Assembly: GCA_903837365.1 (NCBI GenBank)
Contig: CAILUF010000213.1
Coordinates: 1 to 6,433 of the forward strand
DNA length: 6,433 nucleotides
Direction of reading: 5' to 3'
From: an uncultured Alphaproteobacteria bacterium
GTDB lineage: Bacteria; Pseudomonadota; Alphaproteobacteria; Rickettsiales; UBA1997
The position numbers were made by a program, and so were the translations under genes. The notes below the pieces were generated by a model that saw nothing but the letters and a program-made list of their open reading frames with translations, was not told where the DNA came from and ran no database searches. This document shows, one piece after another, positions 1 to 6,331 of the stretch (position 1 is the stretch's first letter; each line of letters begins with the position of its first letter).

Positions 1-37
1 ATAATTCATAGAAAAAACTAGAATTCAATATTTGATT

Positions 38-1033
38 TTAGCGAAGATTAACCAGTATTTCCTTGGCTTTATAGCTGTCGATTAATGATTGTGCCAAATC
101 AATTCCATCTTCAATTCTTTTAACAATATCGCAAAGCATTAAAGCGTAAGCTGAATTTAAAACTACAATATCGCGATAAGGTGATTTTTCACCATCCAAA
201 AGAGCAATTAATTTTTGCGCATTGTAATTCGCATCTCGACCAGCTATGGCTTCATGAGCAACTAACTTAAAATTAAATTTTGTTGGATCGATAATTTGCA
301 ATTCGCCAATTTCACCATTTTTTACTTCCAATAAATAACTTTTATTAGAGATAGAAATTTCATCCATTGAATCAAAGCCATTGACAATATAAGCGTGATT
401 TTTTGAATCTAGCGCAATGACATTAGCAATTTTATTCATGGTATCAAAACGCGAAGTACCAATGAGCTGAAGGTTTGTTTTGGCAGGATTAAGGAGCGGA
501 CCAAGAAAATTAAAAATAGTTGGTTCTTTAAGTTTTTGACGAATTGGGGAAATTTTTTTAAGGGCAGGGTGAAAAAAAGGAGCAAATAAAAAAGCTAATT
601 TTTTTTCCCGTAAATTTCTTTCAAGAAAGTTTTTATCTTCACTAATTTTAATTCCCAATTCAAAGAAAATATCAGCCGATCCAGATCTTGAGGAAATAGC
701 TTTATTGCCATGTTTGGCAACACAAACTCCTGAAGAAGCAAGAATAAACGAAACCGCAGTTGATACATTTAGGGTATTTAATTTGTCGCCACCCGTTCCA
801 CAAACATCAAGACAATTCTGTGGAGCATTAATCGAAGTCATTTCTTGTCTAAGTGCTTGAATAGAGCCGATAAAAGCATTGTTTGGTAAATTATAAAAAT
901 TTAGATCAACAAGAAATTTTATTATAAAATTTTCATCATATTTGCCATTAAAAATATCGCAAAAAATTTCATAAAATTGTTTAGAAGAATAGTTGGGGAT
1001 GTCATTAGTTAATCTATGTTGAAAATTATTCAT
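38..1033 (-). CDS. trpD: Anthranilate phosphoribosyltransferase (TrpD)
   Basis: TrpD transfers the phosphoribosyl group of PRPP to anthranilate, the second step of tryptophan synthesis, in the cytoplasm. The 331-residue product has the usual family length and signature motifs in order: the PRPP loop GTGGD (79-83), NVST (89-92), KHGN (107-110) followed by SSRSGSAD (114-121), an arginine (R165) where the family has its anthranilate-contacting arginine, TIFNFLGPLLNPA (172-184), and the metal-binding Asp-Glu pair D224-E225 in DEIS. The ATG at 1031-1033 gives a normal N-terminal helical domain; there is no recognisable Shine-Dalgarno sequence before it. It follows trpG by 48 bases on the same strand, as expected for a trpGD block, and is a separate polypeptide rather than an E. 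coli-like TrpGD fusion. All key motifs are intact, so it looks functional. Stop is TAA. Confidence 0.97.
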   Translation of the reverse strand: MNNFQHRLTNDIPNYSSKQFYEIFCDIFNGKYDENFIIKFLVDLNFYNLPNNAFIGSIQALRQEMTSINAPQNCLDVCGTGGDKLNTLNVSTAVSFILASSGVCVAKHGNKAISSRSGSADIFFELGIKISEDKNFLERNLREKKLAFLFAPFFHPALKKISPIRQKLKEPTIFNFLGPLLNPAKTNLQLIGTSRFDTMNKIANVIALDSKNHAYIVNGFDSMDEISISNKSYLLEVKNGEIGELQIIDPTKFNFKLVAHEAIAGRDANYNAQKLIALLDGEKSPYRDIVVLNSAYALMLCDIVKRIEDGIDLAQSLIDSYKAKEILVNLR

Positions 1034-1055
1034 AAAAATAAATTAAAAATCTTTT

Positions 1056-1073
1056 ATTTAATTGTAATTAAAT
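1056..1073. repeat. AT-rich palindrome between trpG and trpD
   Basis: ATTTAATT, a GT centre and AATTAAAT form a perfect inverted repeat with 8-base arms in the 48-base gap between trpG and trpD. As RNA it could form only a weak A-U hairpin, and no U-run directly follows on the minus strand, so it is a poor terminator. It might be a processing or protein-binding site, or a chance product of base composition. Confidence 0.35.
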
Positions 1074-1081
1074 TGATTAAA

Positions 1082-1648
1082 CTAAATTAAGTTTAAAAAG
1101 TTCTTGATAATTTCTAAACCATGTTCACAAGCAATGGATTCAGGGTGGAATTGTACACCATAAATTTTTAATTTTTCATCAGCAATTGCCATAATAATTT
1201 TATCATTCGTTTCGGCAGAAATTTTAAAATTCTTAGGAAGAGTTTCGCGATCAATAATTAAAGAATGATATCGCGTAGCCTTAAATGGCGAGGAAATATT
1301 TTTAAATAAATTTTCTTGTTGATGAAAAATTTCACTAATCTTGCCATGGAATGGATAGGTGTTGATAATCTTTCCGCCGAAGGCTTGACCAATTGCTTGA
1401 TGGCCAAGACAAACCCCAAATATAGGAATTTTTCCAGCAAAATTTTTGATAACTTCCAAACAAATCCCGGCATCATCAGGAGTGCAAGGACCGGGAGAAA
1501 TCACAATAGCTTGTAAATTTAATTTTTTAATTTCTTCAATTGAAATTTTATCATTACGCCTGACTATAACTTCATTTGCACCAGCCAGAATTAAATAGTG
1601 ATAAAGATTGTAAGTAAAGCTATCGTAATTATCGATCAGTAATATCAT
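1082..1648 (-). CDS. trpG: Anthranilate synthase glutamine amidotransferase (TrpG/PabA)
   Basis: This class I glutamine amidotransferase hydrolyses glutamine and passes ammonia to its chorismate-binding partner (TrpE, and often PabB for folate) to make anthranilate or aminodeoxychorismate. The 188 residues cover the whole family domain: N-terminal LLIDNYDSFTYNL (3-15), oxyanion-loop region SPGPCTP (51-57), nucleophile C80 in GVCLGHQ (78-84), HGK (101-103), RYHSL (126-130), and the catalytic His168 and Glu170 in QFHPES (166-171). The full Cys-His-Glu triad is present. The gene starts only 5 bases after the fadE stop, with no Shine-Dalgarno sequence, and ends in TAG 48 bases before trpD. Adjacency to trpD favours TrpG over PabA; in many bacteria one protein serves both pathways, and with no trpE or pabB next to it that is plausible here. 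No leader peptide or attenuator is visible, since the upstream neighbour is fadE. Confidence 0.95.
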   Translation of the reverse strand: MILLIDNYDSFTYNLYHYLILAGANEVIVRRNDKISIEEIKKLNLQAIVISPGPCTPDDAGICLEVIKNFAGKIPIFGVCLGHQAIGQAFGGKIINTYPFHGKISEIFHQQENLFKNISSPFKATRYHSLIIDRETLPKNFKISAETNDKIIMAIADEKLKIYGVQFHPESIACEHGLEIIKNFLNLI

Positions 1649-1653
1649 TTTAT

Positions 1654-4107
1654 TTAAATTTTATGATAATCCTCAAGATTATATTCATCAACTTGCACGG
1701 CATCGAGCATGGCTGTTTTGGCATCATGCAATTGATGTTTATCTTGCAAATTAATTAAACCTTTTTCAAAGGATAGATCAATTAAATCATGAACAGGTTT
1801 ATTTGGCAAGTATCCAGATTTAACAGCCTTTTTAATTTTTTGTGAAGCGATTTGTGAAATTTCATTGAGATACATAGCATTTTCAAGTCGACCCAAATTA
1901 TCAAGACGATCTTTGCTGACATAAATTCCAGCAGTCAAATCATCACGAGCTTTACCATTTTTAACGATATTGTTAACTACTTTTTTTCCAAGATTATCGT
2001 TTGACTCAGTGCAAAAAATATTAAAACGCGCAAATAATGCAAAAGGCAAAATTAACAATTTACCAAATGGACCAAAAATATTTTGATAAATTCCATCAAT
2101 GCCTTTTTGAGCTTTAGTTAATTGCTCGCGTAAAGCATGCTCAGCTATACTTTTTTCTAGTATATCGCGATTATTAAATTCATATTTGCGAAGAATCGAC
2201 AATGCTAAATACATCGCCGATAAAACATCGCCAAATCTGCCATTTAACTTTTCTTTGCGTTTTAGATTTCCGCCGTAACGTGCTAAAGCAAAATCAGCAA
2301 GTACTGCAAAGGTTGCACTGCACCAGGCAATTTTTTTTCGATAAGTAACCGTTAGGTCGCGAGAAAAATATTCGGCAGGATGAAGATCCCAATATCCCCG
2401 TGTAACTGACAATAAAATTGAGCGTAAAATATTGCTAAATAAATTACCGATATGACTAAAGAATTCATGATCAAACGCTTTTAAATCATTATTTTGCAAA
2501 GCAAGAATTTCTTTGTAAGCATGAGGATGTGACATGATTGAACCTTGTCCAAACTGAATGAGACTGCGCGTCATGACATTCGATCCTTCAACAGTAATTG
2601 AAATTGGCGTTGAAAAATAAGCATTAGCTAAAATATTTCTTGGACCGCGAATGATTGCGCTACCTCCTAAAATATCCATGCCATCATTGATATTTTGACG
2701 ATAAATTTCGGTTGAATGATATTTAGCGATTGCGCCAATTACCGCTGGTTTAATTCCTGAATCAACCGCTCCAGCAGTGAATCTACGCATTGCATCAAGC
2801 GCATAAGTTCGTGAAGCAATTCGTGCAATAATTTCTTCTACGCCTTCAAATTTTGAAATTGCCGTACCAAATTGTTCGCGAATACTTGCATATGCAGTAA
2901 CGGTGCGAACAACTAATTTCGATCCACCGCAACTTGTGGATGGAAGTGAAATTCCTCGACCAACCGATAAACATTCCATCAACATTTGCCAACCCTTGCC
3001 AAGTCCAGCTTGCGCACCAATTACAGCATCGATATCAATGATTACATTTTCACCATTAATTGGCGAATTAACAAAAGGAGTAGCGAGTGGATCATGTCTG
3101 CGACCTTGTCTAACTCCAACGGTATCGTAGGGAATTAATGCGCAGGTAATGCCAATTTCTTCTTGTGGAAAAATTAAATGCTGTGGATCGCGTAATTGAA
3201 ATGCCAATCCAATCAAGCTAGCATAAGCACCAAGCGTGATGTATCTTTTATTCCAATTTAAACAAATTTTGATTTTGCCATCATTATCTTTAAATAAAAC
3301 GCCGTTAGAAATTATCGATGTTGCATCGCTTCCTGCGGTTGGTTCGGTTAATGCAAAACAAGGTAATTCTTGGCCATTGGCTAAGCGCGGAAGATAATAA
3401 TTGCGTTGCGCATCAGTTCCATAATGCATTAGTAATTCAGCTGGTCCGAGTGAATTAGGAACCATTGTGGTAATTGCCAAAACCGCTGAGCGCGAAGCAA
3501 GTTTTTCAACTACACAACTATGCGCATAAGCTGAAAAACCTCTTCCACCATATTCTTTGGGAATGATCATGCCAAAGAATCTTTTTTCACTTAAATATTG
3601 CCAAACTTCGGGAGGTAAATCACGACGTAATTGCACTTCATAATCTACGCACATTCTACAAACTTCCTCAACCTCATTATCTAAGAAAGATTTTTCTTCA
3701 TCCGAAAGTTTGGGATAATTTTGATTAAATATTTTATCGAAATTTGGTTTACCAGAAAATAATTCGCTATCAATCCAGGTGTTTCCTGAGGTTAAAGCAA
3801 TTTTTTCAGTTTCAGAAATTTTAGGTAATAAGCCTAGTTTTTTTATTATGATGATAACTGGTTTGGTAATTGTATAACGACGAATAAATTTAAAACTGAA
3901 AGTAATCGCCGTGATTAAGTAAGATGTTAAAAAAACTTCCGATGGATTAAATTTTAATAAGTAAATTCCCAATACAAAAAAAAGAAAAATCGCTCTTAAG
4001 CGAAGGTATATGAAGGTCAAGAGGACAAGGAAAATTAGTGGATCGAAAAAGGGAATTTCATTAAAAAAAAGACCTAAGGTTTCAATAAATGAAGATGAAG
4101 ATAACAT
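1654..4107 (-). CDS. fadE: Long-form acyl-CoA dehydrogenase (FadE-like, membrane-associated)
   Basis: FadE catalyses the FAD-dependent first oxidation of acyl-CoA to trans-2-enoyl-CoA in fatty-acid beta-oxidation. At 817 residues it is close to E. coli FadE (814) and far longer than the usual 380-400-residue acyl-CoA dehydrogenases. Two hydrophobic stretches (about 22-51 and 58-75) suggest membrane anchoring. The acyl-CoA dehydrogenase core follows: FFGMIIPKEYGG (177-188), the family signature FALTEPTAGSDA (251-262), a C-terminal helical part with REQFG (410-414), DGMDILGGSAI (475-485), and the catalytic-base segment TVEGSN (505-510) with E507 as the likely base. Residues from about 530 to the end correspond to the extra C-terminal domain of long FadE proteins (DUF1974). 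The ATG chosen keeps the membrane segments; the next Met is near residue 152. It sits 26 bases after glyQ and 5 before trpG. No frameshift or missing motif is seen. Its substrate chain length cannot be read from sequence. Confidence 0.94.
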   Translation of the reverse strand: MLSSSSFIETLGLFFNEIPFFDPLIFLVLLTFIYLRLRAIFLFFVLGIYLLKFNPSEVFLTSYLITAITFSFKFIRRYTITKPVIIIIKKLGLLPKISETEKIALTSGNTWIDSELFSGKPNFDKIFNQNYPKLSDEEKSFLDNEVEEVCRMCVDYEVQLRRDLPPEVWQYLSEKRFFGMIIPKEYGGRGFSAYAHSCVVEKLASRSAVLAITTMVPNSLGPAELLMHYGTDAQRNYYLPRLANGQELPCFALTEPTAGSDATSIISNGVLFKDNDGKIKICLNWNKRYITLGAYASLIGLAFQLRDPQHLIFPQEEIGITCALIPYDTVGVRQGRRHDPLATPFVNSPINGENVIIDIDAVIGAQAGLGKGWQMLMECLSVGRGISLPSTSCGGSKLVVRTVTAYASIREQFGTAISKFEGVEEIIARIASRTYALDAMRRFTAGAVDSGIKPAVIGAIAKYHSTEIYRQNINDGMDILGGSAIIRGPRNILANAYFSTPISITVEGSNVMTRSLIQFGQGSIMSHPHAYKEILALQNNDLKAFDHEFFSHIGNLFSNILRSILLSVTRGYWDLHPAEYFSRDLTVTYRKKIAWCSATFAVLADFALARYGGNLKRKEKLNGRFGDVLSAMYLALSILRKYEFNNRDILEKSIAEHALREQLTKAQKGIDGIYQNIFGPFGKLLILPFALFARFNIFCTESNDNLGKKVVNNIVKNGKARDDLTAGIYVSKDRLDNLGRLENAMYLNEISQIASQKIKKAVKSGYLPNKPVHDLIDLSFEKGLINLQDKHQLHDAKTAMLDAVQVDEYNLEDYHKI

Positions 4108-4133
4108 ATTTTATTAGTGTTTATTGGTTAATA

Positions 4134-4997
4134 TTAGCTATTAACATTTTTCATTAATTCACAAGAATTCTTAACTAATTGACGAATTTGGTTAATGTAA
4201 GAAGCTCTCTCATTAACTGAAATAGCTTTTCTGGCATCAAGTAAATTAAGAATATGACTTGCTTTTAAAGCTTGTTCATAAGCAGGTATAGCTAATTTTT
4301 TTTCTGCTAAAAATTGAGATTGATGTTTAGATTCATTAAAATTTTTAAACAAAACTTCTATGTTACTATGCTCCAAAATGAAGTGAGAATTTTCAATTTC
4401 ACTTTGTTTGAAAATATCTCCGTAAGTAAGTAAGTTAGTCTGAGAATTTGGATTATTCCATTTAATATCAAAAATATTATCAACACCCTGAAGATGCATG
4501 GCTATTCGCTCTAAGCCATAAGTTATTTCTCCAGAAATTATTTCGCATTCAATTCCACCAACTTGTTGCATGTAAGTAAATTGAGTAATTTCCATACCGT
4601 TAAACCAAACTTCATAGCCTAAGCCAGATGCTCCAACCGAAGGATTTTCCCAATCATCTTCTACAAAACGAATATCATTATTTTTGCTATCCAAGCCAAT
4701 TAAATCAAGACTTTGCAAATAAAGGCTTTTGATATTTTGAGGAGCTGGTTTTAACAAAACCTGCATTTGATAATAATGACCTAAGCGATTGGGATTTTTA
4801 CCATATCTTGAATCTGTAGGTCGACGACAAGGTTGAACATAAACAACCTGCCAAGGTTTTTTACCAAGAGCACGAAGAATTGTTGATGGATGGAGAGTTC
4901 CAGCTCCAACCTCAATATCGATTGGTTGAAGTATTGCGCAACCTTGACTTGCCCAGAAATTTTGTAAATCTAAAATAATTTGCTGAAATGATTTCAT
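4134..4997 (-). CDS. glyQ: Glycyl-tRNA synthetase alpha subunit (GlyQ)
   Basis: GlyQ is the catalytic alpha chain of the bacterial alpha2beta2 glycyl-tRNA synthetase; it activates glycine with ATP and charges tRNA-Gly together with GlyS. The 287 residues match the family length. Diagnostic blocks are [12 protein letters not shown] (4-15), a GAGTLHP block (31-37), [15 protein letters not shown] (58-72), FVEDDWENP (111-119), [15 protein letters not shown] (134-148), the class II motif-3 region GEITYGLER (156-164), and the C-terminal [14 protein letters not shown] (251-264). One local peculiarity is [10 protein letters not shown] (122-131), where many homologues such as E. coli have GAWGLGWEVW. 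The start is 26 bases after the ndk stop, with no Shine-Dalgarno sequence. The partner gene glyS, commonly the next gene downstream, is absent here; fadE follows instead. Stop is TAA. Confidence 0.97.
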   Translation of the reverse strand: MKSFQQIILDLQNFWASQGCAILQPIDIEVGAGTLHPSTILRALGKKPWQVVYVQPCRRPTDSRYGKNPNRLGHYYQMQVLLKPAPQNIKSLYLQSLDLIGLDSKNNDIRFVEDDWENPSVGASGLGYEVWFNGMEITQFTYMQQVGGIECEIISGEITYGLERIAMHLQGVDNIFDIKWNNPNSQTNLLTYGDIFKQSEIENSHFILEHSNIEVLFKNFNESKHQSQFLAEKKLAIPAYEQALKASHILNLLDARKAISVNERASYINQIRQLVKNSCELMKNVNS

Positions 4998-5023
4998 GAA
5001 ATTTTATTTTTTACAAAGATATT

Positions 5024-5446
5024 TTATGCAATGATTTCAGTTTGAGCGAAGAAAAAGGCAATTTCATTTTTAGCATTTTCTAAACTATCTGATCCATGTA
5101 CACTATTTGCTTCGATCGATAAGGCAAATTCCTTACGGATCGTTCCAACTTCTGCATTAGCAGGATTGGTTGCACCCATAATATCGCGATTTTTTGCGAC
5201 AGCATTTTCGCCTTTTAAAACTTGGATTAAAACTGGTCCTGAAGTCATAAATTTTACTAAATCTTTGAAAAATGGACGTTGATTATGAACTGCATAAAAA
5301 TCTTGGGCATTTTTTTCAGAAAGTTGTAACATTTTTGATGCTACAATTTTCAAACCTGCCGATTCGAATTTAGTATTGATTTTGCCGATTAAATTTCTTT
5401 CGACTGCATCAGGTTTAATTATTGAAAGAGTAGATTCTATAGCCAT
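5024..5446 (-). CDS. ndk: Nucleoside-diphosphate kinase (Ndk)
   Basis: Ndk moves the gamma phosphate from ATP to other nucleoside diphosphates through a phosphohistidine intermediate, keeping NTP and dNTP pools balanced in the cytoplasm. The 140 residues are the standard bacterial length. Visible hallmarks are K11 in IKPDAV (10-15), RPFF (57-60) following H54, R87 in [10 protein letters not shown] (86-95), R104, and the active-site signature NSVHGSD (114-120) with the phosphorylated His117. The ATG at 5444-5446 gives the typical short N-terminus [14 protein letters not shown]; no Shine-Dalgarno sequence precedes it. It is the first gene of the leftward group and is divergent from hisE, with a good candidate promoter about 70-100 bases upstream. 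All catalytic residues are present, so it should be active. Confidence 0.98.
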   Translation of the reverse strand: MAIESTLSIIKPDAVERNLIGKINTKFESAGLKIVASKMLQLSEKNAQDFYAVHNQRPFFKDLVKFMTSGPVLIQVLKGENAVAKNRDIMGATNPANAEVGTIRKEFALSIEANSVHGSDSLENAKNEIAFFFAQTEIIA

Positions 5447-5476
5447 ATGATAAAATAAAGATGTTGAAATAATTTG

Positions 5477-5490
5477 CTTAGTTGACTAAG
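5477..5490. repeat. Perfect 6-2-6 palindrome in the ndk/hisE divergent region
   Basis: CTTAGT, TG and ACTAAG form a 14-base inverted repeat located 31 bases upstream of the ndk start. It contains the only TTGACT on the plus strand of this spacer. The size and symmetry resemble a small operator, but a single short palindrome in AT-rich DNA is weak evidence and no regulator is identified. Confidence 0.3.
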
Positions 5491-5509
5491 TTAATTTTAG
5501 ACGTAAACT
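5482..5509 (+). promoter_or_regulatory. Possible upstream sigma70-type promoter for hisE-erpA
   Basis: TTGACT (5482-5487) is followed, after 16 bases, by TAAACT (5504-5509). The -35 element is a 5 of 6 match to TTGACA and the -10 element a 4 of 6 match to TATAAT. It would start transcription near 5516, about 80 bases before hisE. It overlaps the 14-base palindrome. A second plus-strand candidate lies closer to the gene. Confidence 0.25.
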
Positions 5510-5517
5510 AAAAAAAA

Positions 5518-5545
5518 ATTAAAGCTTAACTGATTTGCAAGTCAA
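5518..5545 (-). promoter_or_regulatory. Candidate sigma70-type promoter for the ndk group
   Basis: Read on the minus strand, CTTGACT (-35 core TTGACT, 5545-5540) is followed after 16 bases by TTTAAT (5523-5518), matching 5 of 6 bases at each consensus element. The C before TTGAC is a common feature of alphaproteobacterial -35 elements. Transcription would begin near 5511, leaving a leader of about 65 bases before ndk. It is the strongest promoter match in the spacer, though AT-rich DNA produces many chance -10 elements. Confidence 0.45.
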
Positions 5546-5554
5546 GTGTAGAAT
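5526..5554 (+). promoter_or_regulatory. Possible proximal promoter for hisE-erpA
   Basis: TTAACT (5526-5531) and TAGAAT (5549-5554) are separated by 17 bases. The -35 element is a weak match (4 of 6) and the -10 element a good one (5 of 6). Transcription would start near 5561, about 38 bases before the hisE ATG. It overlaps the minus-strand candidate promoter, so the two would compete for polymerase if both are real. Confidence 0.3.
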
Positions 5555-5598
5555 TTAATTTTGATTATTTTATTTTTAAATTATTTCTCAAGTTCTTT

Positions 5599-5949
5599 AT
5601 GAAAAATCAATTAAACCTAACAGAATTATTAACAATAATTCAAAGTAAAATAAATTCACAAGATGACAAATCTTACATTAAAAATCTTTGTCAAAAGGGC
5701 ATTGAAAATGTAGCCCAAAAAGTTGGTGAAGAGTCTGTGGAAGTAGTTATAGCAAGCTTATTATATCAACAACATCTTCTAAATAATTCTGCGGAATCGG
5801 CAAAATATCGTCAGGATATGGTGCAATTTCGTCAAAATTTAGTAAATGAATTTTGTGATTTATTTTTTCATAGTTTAATTTTGATGGAGCAAAATAAAAT
5901 TTCGCTCGAAGATATTTTTACAGAATTTTTTAACCGCAATCAAAAATAA
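5599..5949 (+). CDS. hisE: Phosphoribosyl-ATP pyrophosphatase (HisE)
   Basis: HisE hydrolyses phosphoribosyl-ATP to phosphoribosyl-AMP and pyrophosphate, step two of histidine synthesis. The 116-residue protein shows the all-alpha, MazG-like family features: SYIKNLCQKG (25-34), the metal-binding helix KVGEESVEVVIA (41-52) with E44, E45 and E48, and a second acidic helix NEFCDLFFHSLILM (83-96) with E84 and D87 in the expected ExxD spacing. It is free-standing, not fused to HisI as in enteric bacteria. The stretch between the two acidic helices (about 53-82) is longer than usual, since many homologues have only a short linker there. The ATG at 5599 is preceded by TTCTCAAGTTCTTT with no Shine-Dalgarno sequence. 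No other his gene is present; the next gene, erpA-like, starts one base after its stop. MazG-like nucleotide pyrophosphohydrolases are the main alternative, but the HisE-type motifs fit better. Confidence 0.9.
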   Translation: MKNQLNLTELLTIIQSKINSQDDKSYIKNLCQKGIENVAQKVGEESVEVVIASLLYQQHLLNNSAESAKYRQDMVQFRQNLVNEFCDLFFHSLILMEQNKISLEDIFTEFFNRNQK

Positions 5950-5950
5950 C

Positions 5951-6286
5951 ATGAATGAAATAAGCCTTACTAAATCAGCCTTAGCGAGAATCAAGGAGAT
6001 TAAAAATAAAATTGAAAATAAAAATAAATTTTTAAGAATCGCTGTTGATTCTGGAGGTTGTAGCGGATTTCAATATATTTTTAGTCTTGATGAAAAAAAT
6101 AATGATGATGATTTGTTAATTTATGTTGAAGAATCGCAAAAATTGGTAGTTAGCGATAATCAATCATTGCAATTTCTACAAGGTTGCGAAATAGATTTTG
6201 TTGAAGAATTAGGAGCGCAATATTTCAAGGTGAATAATCCTAACGCCAAAGCAAATTGCGGTTGTGGACAATCTTTCAATGTTTGA
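5951..6286 (+). CDS. erpA: A-type iron-sulfur carrier protein (ErpA/IscA family)
   Basis: A-type carriers receive Fe-S clusters from the assembly machinery and pass them to apoproteins. The 111-residue product begins ISLTKSALARIKEI and contains the three conserved cluster-binding cysteines: C37 in SGGCSGFQY (34-42), and C103 and C105 in NCGCGQSF (102-109). The GCSGFQY block and the NPNAKANCGCGQSF ending resemble ErpA more than IscA or SufA, but subfamily assignment is not certain without a tree. Its ATG lies one base after the hisE stop, with no Shine-Dalgarno sequence, so it is probably co-transcribed with and perhaps translationally coupled to hisE. It is not beside isc or suf genes, which fits ErpA being commonly unlinked. 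Stop is TGA; the gene converges on lptB. Confidence 0.92.
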   Translation: MNEISLTKSALARIKEIKNKIENKNKFLRIAVDSGGCSGFQYIFSLDEKNNDDDLLIYVEESQKLVVSDNQSLQFLQGCEIDFVEELGAQYFKVNNPNAKANCGCGQSFNV

Positions 6287-6307
6287 TTTTTTTAAAAATG
6301 TTAAAAT

Positions 6308-6324
6308 AAAATTTAAAAAATTTT
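6308..6324. repeat. AT-only inverted repeat in the erpA/lptB convergent spacer
   Basis: AAAATTT, an AAA loop and AAATTTT form a perfect 7-base-arm inverted repeat within the 45-base spacer between two convergent genes. A further palindrome, AAATTTAAATTT (6328-6339), overlaps the end of lptB. The position is right for a bidirectional terminator, but the stems contain no G-C pairs and would be unstable, so an intrinsic terminator is not established. Confidence 0.25.
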
Positions 6325-6331
6325 GATAAAT

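Noticed and set aside
1258..1476. 72-residue minus-strand open frame inside trpG
   Set aside because: It lies wholly within trpG in another frame, has no family motif, and trpG is complete with its catalytic triad.
1316..1516. 66-residue plus-strand open frame opposite trpG
   Set aside because: It is antisense to a well-supported gene, low in recognisable content and without a promoter or ribosome-binding site.
1649..1700. Tryptophan attenuator or leader peptide before trpG
   Set aside because: Only 5 bases separate fadE from trpG and there is no short Trp-rich frame or G-C hairpin.
2903..3130. 75-residue plus-strand open frame opposite fadE
   Set aside because: It is antisense to the FadE core domain; its proline- and serine-rich composition is typical of a shadow frame.
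5510..5518. Nine-A homopolymer as a sequencing error or frameshift site
   Set aside because: It is intergenic and affects no reading frame; it may contribute to an AT-rich promoter but nothing more can be said.
5599..5949. hisE as a MazG-type or toxin-associated nucleotide pyrophosphohydrolase
   Set aside because: The SYIKNL and KVGEESVEVVIA blocks and the length fit HisE; MazG proteins have different surrounding motifs and there is no toxin partner.
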